Positions 1 through 8,003 are shown, counted from the first letter of the stretch. The stretch: DNA of 12,712 bases from Lachnospiraceae bacterium (GCA_017391545.1 JAFOYD010000080.1:1-12712), one strand, 5' to 3'. Program-made: numbers and translations. Notes: generated from the letters alone by a model not told the origin.

Positions 1-1
1 C

Positions 2-2116
2 GTTATTATAGAAGGAAGGATTCCCAATCCCGATGAAAAGAACCTGGCGTATTACACAGAGATCATGGGAGGAGCGTTCCAGATGAGTCCCGGGTTCATC
101 TCACAGAGCCTGAAAAAATGGCTGCCCAGAATGAACGATTACCAGAGGCAGAACGTGGCAAACTCCATCTATGATACGCTCGACGAACTGCGAAGATCGG
201 GTAAAAATGACAACATGCTCAAAAACGCCTACATCAAGTTCATGTGCTGGCTGTATTACAAATTTGAGCGTGTCGTGAACATGCTTGGAGAAAACAAGGT
301 TCCCAAAATACTGTATGAAGGCGAGATCAGCAAGTACGAGCTTCAGCTGATCACGATTCTTTCCAATGCGGGTTGCGATGTGGTATTTTTGCAGTATCGT
401 GGCGATGCGAACTACCTAAGTCTTGATGCAGAGTCAAAGATATCCGACAATCTTGTACTGCCTGATATGAAAACGTTTCCACAGGACTTTAATCTGAAGT
501 GGATTCGCACAGAGATACAGAATGCAATCAATAATGAAAGAATTTATGGAACAAAGCCACAAATTCTGAATGCTACGAACGTATGGATAGAAGGAAAGGG
601 TATTGATGACATCAAAAAGAGCATCACGACGAGAGGAAATGATCCAAAGCTTTTCTACAACTGTTATTGCAGGATCAACGGCGTTGAAGACAAACTTACT
701 TATGCAAATGAGCTCTATAAGCTTCAGGTCGAGCTGAAAAACAACAAGCGGCGTGTGGTCATTGTCGATGGCAGTATTCCGGCACCGACGATGGAGGAAA
801 TCGCAGCCGTCAGGCGCAGAAATTACGCAAAACAGGACGAAATGCTCATGGATTTGTCTGCCAATATCAGTTATACTGCAAATATAGAGCTTCAGCGAGT
901 GACGGTAAAGGCATTTTTGGACGTACTGCTTGCAGAGGCAAAGCTTCCGGAAATGAATCTCAATAAACTGACGAACAAAGCAGTGTACATGCTGTGCTGG
1001 ATCAGCAGATATCAGAAGGAGCTGTTTCAGAACTGGAAAATGCCGGACATCAGCTGTTTTATCCACATGGGACCGTGCCAGAATGAGAACGAGGAACTGT
1101 TTCTGAGATTCCTCGCAAGGATTCCGGTCGATGTGCTGATCCTGAATCCAAATCTGAATACAAAATGTATCCTTCGGGATAATCTTTTGTATGAAGTGAA
1201 TTTCGGTGAATCGCTTCCGATGAATAGATTTCCGAGGGAGGATTCTGACATACACATGGGAACGGTCGCATATCATGCAGAGCGGGAGCTTGACGGACTG
1301 ATGTATCAGGATACCGGCATGTACCGCAATCAGCAGTATGCAAAGGCGAACTCCATCACGCTGCAGACGATGTATGAGGAGATCGCACTGCTTTGGAAGG
1401 AAGAATTGAAATTCCGTCCGAATTTCAGCACGGAAAATGACGTTGTGACATTGCCTGTTATTTTTGCAAAGGTATCTGGCGTGAAGGACGGCATGGTGCC
1501 ACAGTACTGGAATTCGATTCGGGAGCTGATGACAGAGGACACGTTTGTCGTAAAGGCGGTTCCTTATATCGAACCGACAGCATCCAATCCGATGAAGACA
1601 TTTGCAACAGAGTTTTTCCGAAATGGACGTCTTCAGAAGAAAAAGATCAGGGAGCACCCAAACTATCCCTACGGATTTCTGCGGGAGGAAATGCAGGAAC
1701 ATATTCTTGATAAGCTGCAGCTTCTGATCGATCGCAAGATCATCAAAGGTACTTTTGAAAATGGTACTGAGTACACGATCATCGCAACGATTCTGAACCT
1801 GCCAAAGGAGATCATCAGACTGATTCAGAAGTTTGATTTTACCAAAAAGAATCCAAAGCTCGTTTATTTTAATACAGGGGAAAGCATGATTTCCCTTGAG
1901 GATTCGATTCTTGTGGCATTCTTGAACCTGGTAGGCTTTGATGTGGTATTTTTTGTGCCGACGGGATATGAGACGATCGAGAAGCACTTTAACCAGAAAA
2001 TCATTGAGGAGCATCAGATTGGGGAATATGTATATGACCTTCAGGTTCCGAATCTGGGTGTCATCTCATCCAACAAAAAGCCCACGTGGCGGGAGCGGAT
2101 TTTCGGGAAAAAATAG
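2..2116 (+). CDS. yceG: YceG-like Ter-cluster protein, 5'-truncated by window edge
   Basis: The frame is open from base 2 with no stop before the first in-frame ATG at 65, and the 21 codons before that ATG read as normal protein, so the real start lies outside the window. At least 704 residues are present. It resembles the YceG-like family ('putative component of biosynthetic module') found next to TelA and TerD genes in Firmicutes, as in Bacillus yceCDEFGH. Numbering from the Met at 65, three segments look like repeats of one alpha/beta unit: about 80-112 (PKILYEGE...CDVVFL), 326-362 (MPDISCFIHM...VDVLIL) and 597-640 (PKLVYF...FDVVFF). Each is a beta-strand, a helix, then a hydrophobic D-V strand. 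No signal peptide or membrane segment is seen in the visible part, so it is probably cytoplasmic. The biochemical activity is unknown. The gene is followed 56 bp later by telA on the same strand, consistent with an operon. The family call is by recognition of pattern and context. Confidence 0.8.
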   Translation, partial: VIIEGRIPNPDEKNLAYYTEIMGGAFQMSPGFISQSLKKWLPRMNDYQRQNVANSIYDTLDELRRSGKNDNMLKNAYIKFMCWLYYKFERVVNMLGENKVPKILYEGEISKYELQLITILSNAGCDVVFLQYRGDANYLSLDAESKISDNLVLPDMKTFPQDFNLKWIRTEIQNAINNERIYGTKPQILNATNVWIEGKGIDDIKKSITTRGNDPKLFYNCYCRINGVEDKLTYANELYKLQVELKNNKRRVVIVDGSIPAPTMEEIAAVRRRNYAKQDEMLMDLSANISYTANIELQRVTVKAFLDVLLAEAKLPEMNLNKLTNKAVYMLCWISRYQKELFQNWKMPDISCFIHMGPCQNENEELFLRFLARIPVDVLILNPNLNTKCILRDNLLYEVNFGESLPMNRFPREDSDIHMGTVAYHAERELDGLMYQDTGMYRNQQYAKANSITLQTMYEEIALLWKEELKFRPNFSTENDVVTLPVIFAKVSGVKDGMVPQYWNSIRELMTEDTFVVKAVPYIEPTASNPMKTFATEFFRNGRLQKKKIREHPNYPYGFLREEMQEHILDKLQLLIDRKIIKGTFENGTEYTIIATILNLPKEIIRLIQKFDFTKKNPKLVYFNTGESMISLEDSILVAFLNLVGFDVVFFVPTGYETIEKHFNQKIIEEHQIGEYVYDLQVPNLGVISSNKKPTWRERIFGKK

Positions 2117-2172
2117 AATCAATAAAAATTATTATTAAATTATTTCAAATGATAGAAAGGTATGGTGGAAAA

Positions 2173-3324
2173 ATGGGACTTGATTTCAGCAAAACAGCTA
2201 CACAGACACCTGTTGTGGCAACTACGGTGGACACGAAAAACGAGATTGAAGTCGTTGAGAAGTATGATATCGTAGAGGACAGACAGCAGATGAATGCAGC
2301 ACTCGTAGGCTCAAAGGAGGTCGACGACATCGTCAGTACGATTGAGGTAAATGACCTTGAGACGATCGTATCCTTCGGAGCAGAGGTGGCAGAGGAAATC
2401 TCAAAGGCATCCGACGTGGTGCTGAACAACGTGAATATGGCACAGCTTGATGAGACGAGCGAGATGCTCACAGTACTTGCCAAGATCATGGATAAATTCG
2501 ATATTGATGAGCTGAAAGAGAACCCTTCGCTGTTTGGAAAGCTTTTTGGAAATATGAAAAAGCAGCTTGACAAGATTCTTGCCAAGTATCACACGATGGG
2601 TGAGGAGGTCGACAAGATCTATGTGGAACTCAAAAAATATGAGTCAGAGATCAAGCAGTCGAACCGCAACCTCAATACGATGTTTGAGGCAAATGTAAAC
2701 TATTATCACGAGCTTGTAAAATACATTCTTGCAGGTGAGCAGGGCTGCAGAGAACTGGAAGCGTACATCGCGCAAAGGCAGGCTGATATGCAGGCAACAG
2801 GCGACAATTCGATTCAGTTCGAGATTACAAGTCTTAATCAGGCACTGATGATGCTCGAACAGAGAACACAGGATTTGAGAACGGCAGAGAGTGTTGCGAT
2901 GCAGTCCATTCCGATGATCAAGGCGATGGAATTCAGCAACATGAACCTTGTCAGAAAGATCAATTCAGCATTCATCATCACACTGCCTGTATTTAAGCAG
3001 GCACTGGCTCAGGCAATCATGCTCAAGCGCCAGAAGATACAGGCCGAGGCGATGAGCGCGCTTGACGCCAAGACAAACGAGATGCTGATCAAGAATGCAC
3101 AGAATACAGTAGAGCAGACGAAGCTTACGGCAGCGATGGCAGCAGGAAGCTCGATCAAGATCGAAACACTTGAAACAACATGGAAGACAATTGTTGACGG
3201 TATCAACGAGACAAAACAGATTCAGCAGGAAGCAAGACAGAAGCGCATCGAGGATCAGGCAAGACTCGAAACGATCAAACGTGAGTTTAACCAGATGTAT
3301 CATATGCCGGATAAAAAGAAATAG
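2173..3324 (+). CDS. telA: TelA/YceH-family toxic anion resistance protein
   Basis: Encodes 383 residues, close to the usual length of TelA proteins. The family (Bacillus YceH, TelA of tellurite and bacteriocin/antibiotic tolerance loci) is linked to resistance to toxic anions and envelope stress; its mechanism is unresolved. The protein is hydrophilic with no signal peptide or membrane span, and is dominated by long charged helices: a middle segment rich in Glu/Lys/Gln (KKQLDKILAKYHTMGEEVDK and what follows) suggests coiled coil, and the C-terminal third (MIKAMEFSNMNLVRKINSAF and the MLKRQKIQ region) is characteristic of the family. The start at 2173 is chosen because MGLDFSK is a typical TelA N-terminus and GGTGGA/AAAGG lie just upstream. 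The frame is open back to 2086, inside yceG, and an ATG at 2149 has no ribosome binding site. It lies between yceG and the terD genes, the standard Ter arrangement. Confidence 0.9.
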   Translation: MGLDFSKTATQTPVVATTVDTKNEIEVVEKYDIVEDRQQMNAALVGSKEVDDIVSTIEVNDLETIVSFGAEVAEEISKASDVVLNNVNMAQLDETSEMLTVLAKIMDKFDIDELKENPSLFGKLFGNMKKQLDKILAKYHTMGEEVDKIYVELKKYESEIKQSNRNLNTMFEANVNYYHELVKYILAGEQGCRELEAYIAQRQADMQATGDNSIQFEITSLNQALMMLEQRTQDLRTAESVAMQSIPMIKAMEFSNMNLVRKINSAFIITLPVFKQALAQAIMLKRQKIQAEAMSALDAKTNEMLIKNAQNTVEQTKLTAAMAAGSSIKIETLETTWKTIVDGINETKQIQQEARQKRIEDQARLETIKREFNQMYHMPDKKK

Positions 3325-3383
3325 TGTGTTGCTAAAACAACGTATCTAGTGCACTTCAAAGAGTGTGTATCAATAGATAAACT

Positions 3384-3410
3384 GTAACTATAAAGATATT
3401 GAATAGTTAC
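3384..3410. promoter_or_regulatory. Perfect 8-bp inverted repeat in the leader of the first terD
   Basis: GTAACTAT (3384-3391) and ATAGTTAC (3403-3410) are exact reverse complements separated by 11 bp. The repeat lies in the 107-bp gap between telA and the first terD gene, ending 7 bp before the AAGGAGG at 3418-3424. No T-run follows, so it is not an intrinsic terminator. It could be an operator or an RNA hairpin affecting terD translation. The right arm belongs to the leader element repeated at 4675 and 12646. I see no convincing -35/-10 pair in this gap; a TATAAA at 3389-3394 lacks a good -35. Confidence 0.5.
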
Positions 3411-3418
3411 GAAAATTA
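3395..3418 (+). repeat. Leader element, copy 1
   Basis: GATATTGAATAGTTACGAAA followed by ATTA, immediately upstream of AAGGAGG and the first terD start. Its core TGAATAGTTACGA recurs exactly at 12650-12662 and in a degenerate form at 4680-4692. In all three places it is just upstream of a start codon on the same strand. Confidence 0.6.
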
Positions 3419-3431
3419 AGGAGGAAAAGAG

Positions 3432-4013
3432 ATGCCAATTAATTTAACAAAAGGCCAGAAGGTTGATTTGACAAAGGGAAACCCAAGTCTCAAGAACATT
3501 ATGGTAGGACTTGGATGGGATGTCAATGCGTTTGATTCAGGCGCTGATTTTGACCTGGATGCTGCAGCATTTATGTTAGGAGCAAACGGAAAATGTCCAA
3601 CAGAGAAGGAGTTTGTATTCTATGGAAATCTGACACATCCAAGTGAGTCTGTCAAGCATATGGGCGACAACCTCACAGGTGAAGGTGATGGCGACGACGA
3701 GCAGATTCAGGTTGATCTTAGCAAGATTCCTGCAAATGTTGAGAAGGTAGCATTTACGGTTACAATTTATGACGCAGATGTCAGAAGACAGAACTTCGGA
3801 CAGGTATCAAATGCGTTCATCCGTATTGTTGATGAAGCTACGAATACAGAGATCATCAGATACGATCTTGGTGAGGACTTCTCCATTGAGACAGCAGTTG
3901 TCGTAGGAGAGCTTTACAGACACAATGGCGAGTGGAAGTTCAATGCAATCGGAAGCGGATTCCAGGGCGGACTCGCAGCACTTTGCGGACATTATGGTAT
4001 CGAAGTAGCATAA
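3432..4013 (+). CDS. terD: TerD-family calcium-binding stress protein (first of three)
   Basis: A 193-residue complete TerD domain. It starts with the family's MPINLTKGQKVDL and carries the two acidic segments that bind calcium in TerD structures: D39-F-D-L-D43 and GDNLTGEGDGDDE at 78-90. The C-terminal EWKFNAIGSGFQGGLAALC is fully conserved. TerD proteins are soluble cytoplasmic or membrane-peripheral calcium binders tied to tellurite, phage and envelope-stress tolerance; the exact mechanism is unsettled. The start is set by AAGGAGG at 3418-3424 with 7-nt spacing. It is preceded by a 107-bp gap containing an inverted repeat and the leader element, so it may have extra regulation within the operon. 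It shares long stretches of identical DNA with the next gene. Confidence 0.96.
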   Translation: MPINLTKGQKVDLTKGNPSLKNIMVGLGWDVNAFDSGADFDLDAAAFMLGANGKCPTEKEFVFYGNLTHPSESVKHMGDNLTGEGDGDDEQIQVDLSKIPANVEKVAFTVTIYDADVRRQNFGQVSNAFIRIVDEATNTEIIRYDLGEDFSIETAVVVGELYRHNGEWKFNAIGSGFQGGLAALCGHYGIEVA

Positions 4014-4041
4014 AAATAAAACGAAAATGGAGGGTGTATAT

Positions 4042-4623
4042 ATGCCGATTAGTTTACAAAAAGGACAGAAGGTTAGCCTCACAAAGGATAACCCGGGATT
4101 AAAAAATGTTGTTGTCGGACTTGGATGGGATGTCAATGCGTTTGACACAGGTGGAGATTTTGACCTGGATGCAGCAGCCTTCCTTTTGACAGATACAGGA
4201 AAGGTATCAAAGTCTGAGGATTTCGTATTCTATGGAAATCTTTCACATCCGTCAGGAAGTGTTATGCATCAGGGAGATAACCTGACAGGTGTCGGCGACG
4301 GCGATGATGAGCAGATCAAGATCGATCTTTCCAAGGTTCCCGACAATATCACAAAGATTGCGTTTACCGTGACAATCTATGAGCCGGAGCAGAGAAGACA
4401 GAATTTCGGACAGGTCAACAACGCATTTATCAGAATCTACAATGCAGACAACGGAGAAGAAATGCTCCGCTATGACCTCGGAGAAGATTTCTCGATTGAG
4501 ACAGCAGCCGTATTTGGAGAGCTTTACAAGAACGGCAGTGAGTGGAAGTTCAATGCGATCGGAAGCGGATTCCAGGGCGGACTCGCAGCACTCTGCGCAA
4601 ATTACGGAGTCGATGTAGAGTAA
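4042..4623 (+). CDS. terD: TerD-family calcium-binding stress protein (second of three)
   Basis: A 193-residue TerD domain, the same length as the first copy and closely similar to it. It retains D39-F-D-L-D43 and GDNLTGVGDGDDE at 78-90, so the calcium sites appear intact. The start MPISLQKGQK at 4042 is preferred over the in-frame ATG at 4027, because GGAGGG (4029-4034, 7-nt spacing) overlaps that upstream ATG and positions ribosomes at 4042. The gap to the first terD is only 28 bp, so they are almost certainly cotranscribed. Two blocks, 4117-4145 and 4558-4592, are base-for-base identical to 3507-3535 and 3948-3982, including third-codon positions, which suggests recent duplication or gene conversion. 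Three in-frame TAA codons in a row (4621-4629) end the gene. Confidence 0.96.
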   Translation: MPISLQKGQKVSLTKDNPGLKNVVVGLGWDVNAFDTGGDFDLDAAAFLLTDTGKVSKSEDFVFYGNLSHPSGSVMHQGDNLTGVGDGDDEQIKIDLSKVPDNITKIAFTVTIYEPEQRRQNFGQVNNAFIRIYNADNGEEMLRYDLGEDFSIETAAVFGELYKNGSEWKFNAIGSGFQGGLAALCANYGVDVE

Positions 4624-4637
4624 TAATAAATAAAAAC

Positions 4638-4671
4638 AAAGTTATGAGCCGCAACAGCGGCTCATAACTTT
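4638..4671 (+). terminator. 15-bp perfect hairpin between second and third terD
   Basis: Arms 4638-4652 and 4657-4671 are perfect reverse complements (15 bp) around the loop AACA; the outer part is AAAGTTATGAGCCGC. Only three T residues follow (4669-4671), all inside the stem, so termination on the plus strand would be partial at best. It may work as a leaky terminator that lowers expression of the third terD and the ATPase, or as an mRNA-stabilising or processing hairpin. On the minus strand the stem is followed by a T-rich stretch. Confidence 0.6.
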
Positions 4672-4674
4672 GAA

Positions 4675-4694
4675 GATACTGAATCGTTAAGAAA
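4675..4694 (+). repeat. Leader element, copy 2 (degenerate)
   Basis: GATACTGAATCGTTAAGAAA, differing at a few positions from copy 1 (3395) and copy 3 (12646). It begins 3 bp after the hairpin and runs directly into the TGGAGG ribosome binding site (4695-4700) of the third terD. Confidence 0.45.
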
Positions 4695-4706
4695 TGGAGG
4701 ATAATT

Positions 4707-5297
4707 ATGTCAGTTAGTTTACAAAAAGGACAGAAGGTAAGCTTATCCAAAGACAATGCAGGACTTGCAAATGTGCTTGTCGGACTTGGATGGGATGAAG
4801 CACAGCCTGCGAAGAAAGGGCTTTTTGCACCAAAGCCACAGCCAATCGACTGTGATGCATCTGCGATTCTGCTTCAGAATGGCAAGCTTTGCTCTAAGGA
4901 GGACCTGATCTACTTCGGAAACCTCAGACACAAGAGTGGCACCGTGCAGCACATGGGCGATAACCTGACAGGAGCAGGAGATGGAGATGACGAACAGATT
5001 CTTGTCGATCTTGCATCCATTCCTGCACAGTACGACAGAATTGTTATCGTCGTTAATATTTATCAGGCAGTTCAGAGAAAACAGCATTTTGGAATGATCA
5101 GGAATGCATTTATCCGTCTTGTCGACGGCAGAAATAATCAGGAAATGTGCAGATACAATCTGTCCGATGATTATTCAAACATGACAGCAATGATTTTTGG
5201 CGAAATCTATAGACACAACGGTGAGTGGAAGTTCAATGCGATGGGTCAGGGAACAACAGATCCAGGCCTTGGCGAACTTGCAAACAGATTTTGCTAA
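4707..5297 (+). CDS. TerD-family protein, variant third copy
   Basis: A 196-residue TerD-family protein starting MSVSLQKGQKVSL, with TGGAGG at 4695-4700 and 6-nt spacing. The second acidic loop is intact (GDNLTGAGDGDDE at 84-96). The first acidic segment is altered: the usual DFDLDAA has become D48-C-D50-A, preceded by a Lys/Pro-containing insertion (about residues 31-46, AQPAKKGLFAPKPQP). The C-terminus also lacks the GFQGGLAALC tail of its neighbours and ends GLGELANRFC. It is therefore a distinct subfamily member rather than a simple copy, probably with different metal affinity or partners (inference). It is separated from the second terD by a hairpin and leader element, and lies 18 bp before the ATPase gene. 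Confidence 0.93.
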   Translation: MSVSLQKGQKVSLSKDNAGLANVLVGLGWDEAQPAKKGLFAPKPQPIDCDASAILLQNGKLCSKEDLIYFGNLRHKSGTVQHMGDNLTGAGDGDDEQILVDLASIPAQYDRIVIVVNIYQAVQRKQHFGMIRNAFIRLVDGRNNQEMCRYNLSDDYSNMTAMIFGEIYRHNGEWKFNAMGQGTTDPGLGELANRFC

Positions 5298-5315
5298 TGA
5301 AAATAAGAGGAGATT

Positions 5316-7982
5316 ATGAAAATGAAATATAATGGACTTAGCGACAAAGAAGTCGAACAGTCAAGAGAGAAATATGGCTCGAATGAGATTCCTGATTCGG
5401 AGCCTACCACCTTTTGGCAGGAATTTAAAGAAACCTTCAGTGACCCGATGATCAAGATTCTTTTAGCGATTGCGGCGCTGATGATCGTTATGTTTTTCTT
5501 TGGTTATGCAGAAATTTATGAGCCACTGGGAACCATCATTGCGGTATTTATCGTTGCCTTTGTATCCGCAAAGACAGGTGTTGCCAGCGATACGAAGTAT
5601 CGTGAGTTAAAGGACAGCACCGAGAAGGATAAATGTAAGGTACACAGAAATGGTGTTGTTACCGTCATCGAAGTCGATGATGTCGTTGTGGGTGACAAGA
5701 TTCTGTTACAGTCAGGTGACAAGATTCCTGCTGATGGTATTCTGATTGATGGCGCACTCAAGGTTGACAACTCTGCACTGAACGGAGAGGCTGAGGAGTG
5801 TAAAAAAACCGCAGCAGATGCCAGCACACAGCTTGCAGATGATATCACAGGTGATACGTTCGTTGACCCACATTCTTTGTTCAGAGGCGCAGTTGTATTT
5901 GACGGCGAGGGTATCCTCGATGTCAGAAAAGTCGGCTTAAAGACAATGATGGGAAAAATGGCAGAGGAAATGCAGGAGGATGAGCCTGATTCTCCGCTGA
6001 AGGTGAAGCTTGCAAAGCTTGCAAATCAGATTTCTACATTTGGTTATATTGGTGCGATTATCATTGCGCTGTTCTACCTTGCACATGCAGTGCTTGTATT
6101 TGAAGGTGGTCCGGCGGCATATTTTGCACAGCCGATCCAGCAGATTATCATGAGCGTCGTGAACGCCGTTTCACTTGCAGTCGTTATTATTGTCTGTGCC
6201 GTTCCAGAGGGACTTCCTCTGATGATTTCACTGGTACTGATGCAGAATACCAGCAAGATGCTCGACCACAATGTCCTTGTCAGAAAGGCAGAAGGTATTG
6301 AGACAGCAGGTTCCCTGAATATTCTATTCAGCGATAAGACAGGTACGATCACAAAGGGTTCTCTTGAGGTTGTTGATTTCTTCTGTGCAGACGGAAATTC
6401 GATTGATATTCCACAGCTGAGCAAGCACAGCAAGGTAAAGGGACTGGTGGATCTTGCAATCGGTAAGAATACACAATCCATGTTCGATGCTTCACACAGA
6501 GTAATCGGTGGTAATGCGACTGACCAGGCACTGATGAAGTTTATCGGTGAGGAAACATTCAATGCACTGACATCCAATACGGAGTACGTTGTCACAGCGC
6601 ATCAGGGATTTAACTCTACCAATAAATTCAGCCAGGCAAGAATCGACAGTGTCGGCAAGACCTTCTATAAGGGTGCTCCTGAGAGACTTCTTGCAAAGGC
6701 GACAAAGTATCTTGATGCAGAAGGTAATGTAAGAGACATTGACAAGGCAGTCCTTGACAGAAAGATTGACGAGCTTGCAGCAAAGGCAATGCGTGTACTG
6801 GCATTTGGTTATTCAGAGAGCGCACTTGTTGAGAGCCAGATCAATGATGACGTCGTGATCATCGGTTTAGTAGGTATCAGAGATGATGTCAGACCGGAAG
6901 CAAGAGATGCCATTAAGGAAGTTCAGGATGCAGGTATCCAGGTTGTAATGATCACTGGTGACAGACTTGAGACAGCGGTTGCGATTGCAAAGGATGCTGG
7001 CCTGTTAAAGAGCAATGATGAGATGGCAATTTCATCTGCTCAGTTAAATGAGATGACTGATGATGAGGTCAAGAAGATCATTCCTAAGATTCGTGTCATT
7101 GCACGTGCGCTCCCTACAGATAAGTCCCGTATGGTAAGACTTTGCCAGGAAATGAACCTTGTTGTAGGTATGACAGGTGATGGTGTAAACGACTCACCGG
7201 CATTGAAGCGCGCGGATGTAGGTTTTGCGATGGGTAGTGGTACTGAGGCTGCCAAGGAAGCAGGTAAGATTGTTATTCTCGATGACAACTTCAAGTCCAT
7301 CAAGGATGCGATTCTCTATGGTAGAACCATTTACCACAATATTTTGAAGTTCTGTAAGTTCCAGCTTGTAATCAACGTGACAGCCGTTATCGTCAGTGCG
7401 ATTGCTCCGTTCTTCGGCGTAGATGAACCACTGAAGGTAACACATCTGTTGTTCGTAAACCTTGTTATGGACAGTCTCGGTGCGATCATGCTTGGTAATG
7501 AGCCTGCACTTGAGAAGTATATGACTGAGAAGCCAAGAAGAAGAGATGAGAGCATCATCAGCAGAAAGATGATGGCCCAGATTATTACAATGGGATTGTG
7601 GCTCACGGTTGTCAGCTTTGTGTACCTCAAGGCTCCGTTCTTTGTAAATCTCTTTGATACAGAGGAACAGCATCTGACAGGTTACTTCGTACTCTTTATC
7701 GTGGCAGCATTGTTCAACGGATTCAATGTCAGAGATGACGGCTTTGGAATCTTCAAGGGACTTGACCAGAATACAGGTTTCTTAAAGGTATTCTTTATCA
7801 TCATCGCTGTACAGGCATTGATTGTCAATGCAGGACTGATACCATTCCCGATCTTTGAAGGAATCGGTAAAATGTTCAGCTGCGTACCGTTTGGTATTCA
7901 GGGATGGATTACAGTCGTTCTTCTTGCAGTGACCATGATTCCTGTTGATATGATCAGAAAGATGATCGTAAACCGTAAATAG
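5316..7982 (+). CDS. Calcium-translocating P-type ATPase, PMCA type (P2B)
   Basis: An 888-residue P-type ATPase of normal length that would export calcium across the cell membrane at the cost of ATP. Visible motifs are the phosphorylation site D340-K-T-G-T, PEGLP in TM4 at 297-301, TGD at 547-549, and GDGVND at 621-626. N687 in TM5 and N715/D719 in TM6 (VNLVMDSLGA) match the calcium ligands of PMCA-type pumps. About ten hydrophobic segments are present: two N-terminal, two around 243-305, and six after about 680. The actuator loop reads N156-G-E rather than TGE; the catalytic Glu is kept. There is no long C-terminal calmodulin-binding tail. The GAGGAG at 5307-5312 is 3 nt from the ATG at 5316 and 9 nt from an in-frame ATG at 5322, so translation may start two codons later. 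It is 18 bp downstream of a terD gene, so it belongs to the Ter operon. Confidence 0.95.
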   Translation: MKMKYNGLSDKEVEQSREKYGSNEIPDSEPTTFWQEFKETFSDPMIKILLAIAALMIVMFFFGYAEIYEPLGTIIAVFIVAFVSAKTGVASDTKYRELKDSTEKDKCKVHRNGVVTVIEVDDVVVGDKILLQSGDKIPADGILIDGALKVDNSALNGEAEECKKTAADASTQLADDITGDTFVDPHSLFRGAVVFDGEGILDVRKVGLKTMMGKMAEEMQEDEPDSPLKVKLAKLANQISTFGYIGAIIIALFYLAHAVLVFEGGPAAYFAQPIQQIIMSVVNAVSLAVVIIVCAVPEGLPLMISLVLMQNTSKMLDHNVLVRKAEGIETAGSLNILFSDKTGTITKGSLEVVDFFCADGNSIDIPQLSKHSKVKGLVDLAIGKNTQSMFDASHRVIGGNATDQALMKFIGEETFNALTSNTEYVVTAHQGFNSTNKFSQARIDSVGKTFYKGAPERLLAKATKYLDAEGNVRDIDKAVLDRKIDELAAKAMRVLAFGYSESALVESQINDDVVIIGLVGIRDDVRPEARDAIKEVQDAGIQVVMITGDRLETAVAIAKDAGLLKSNDEMAISSAQLNEMTDDEVKKIIPKIRVIARALPTDKSRMVRLCQEMNLVVGMTGDGVNDSPALKRADVGFAMGSGTEAAKEAGKIVILDDNFKSIKDAILYGRTIYHNILKFCKFQLVINVTAVIVSAIAPFFGVDEPLKVTHLLFVNLVMDSLGAIMLGNEPALEKYMTEKPRRRDESIISRKMMAQIITMGLWLTVVSFVYLKAPFFVNLFDTEEQHLTGYFVLFIVAALFNGFNVRDDGFGIFKGLDQNTGFLKVFFIIIAVQALIVNAGLIPFPIFEGIGKMFSCVPFGIQGWITVVLLAVTMIPVDMIRKMIVNRK

Positions 7983-8003
7983 AAATTCCATACTTTTTAT
8001 ATG

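Noticed and set aside
434..2014. A 526-codon open frame on the minus strand opposite yceG
   Set aside because: It is entirely antisense to a well-supported gene, has Cys/His/Leu-rich composition unlike a real protein, no recognisable domain, and no ribosome binding site. It is a shadow of plus-strand codon usage.
2086..2172. Upstream in-frame extension of telA
   Set aside because: It overlaps the end of yceG and has no ribosome binding site; MGLDFSK at 2173 is the typical N-terminus.
4027..4041. ATG at 4027 as start of the second terD
   Set aside because: The ribosome binding site GGAGGG overlaps this ATG and is correctly spaced for 4042, which aligns with the other TerD starts.
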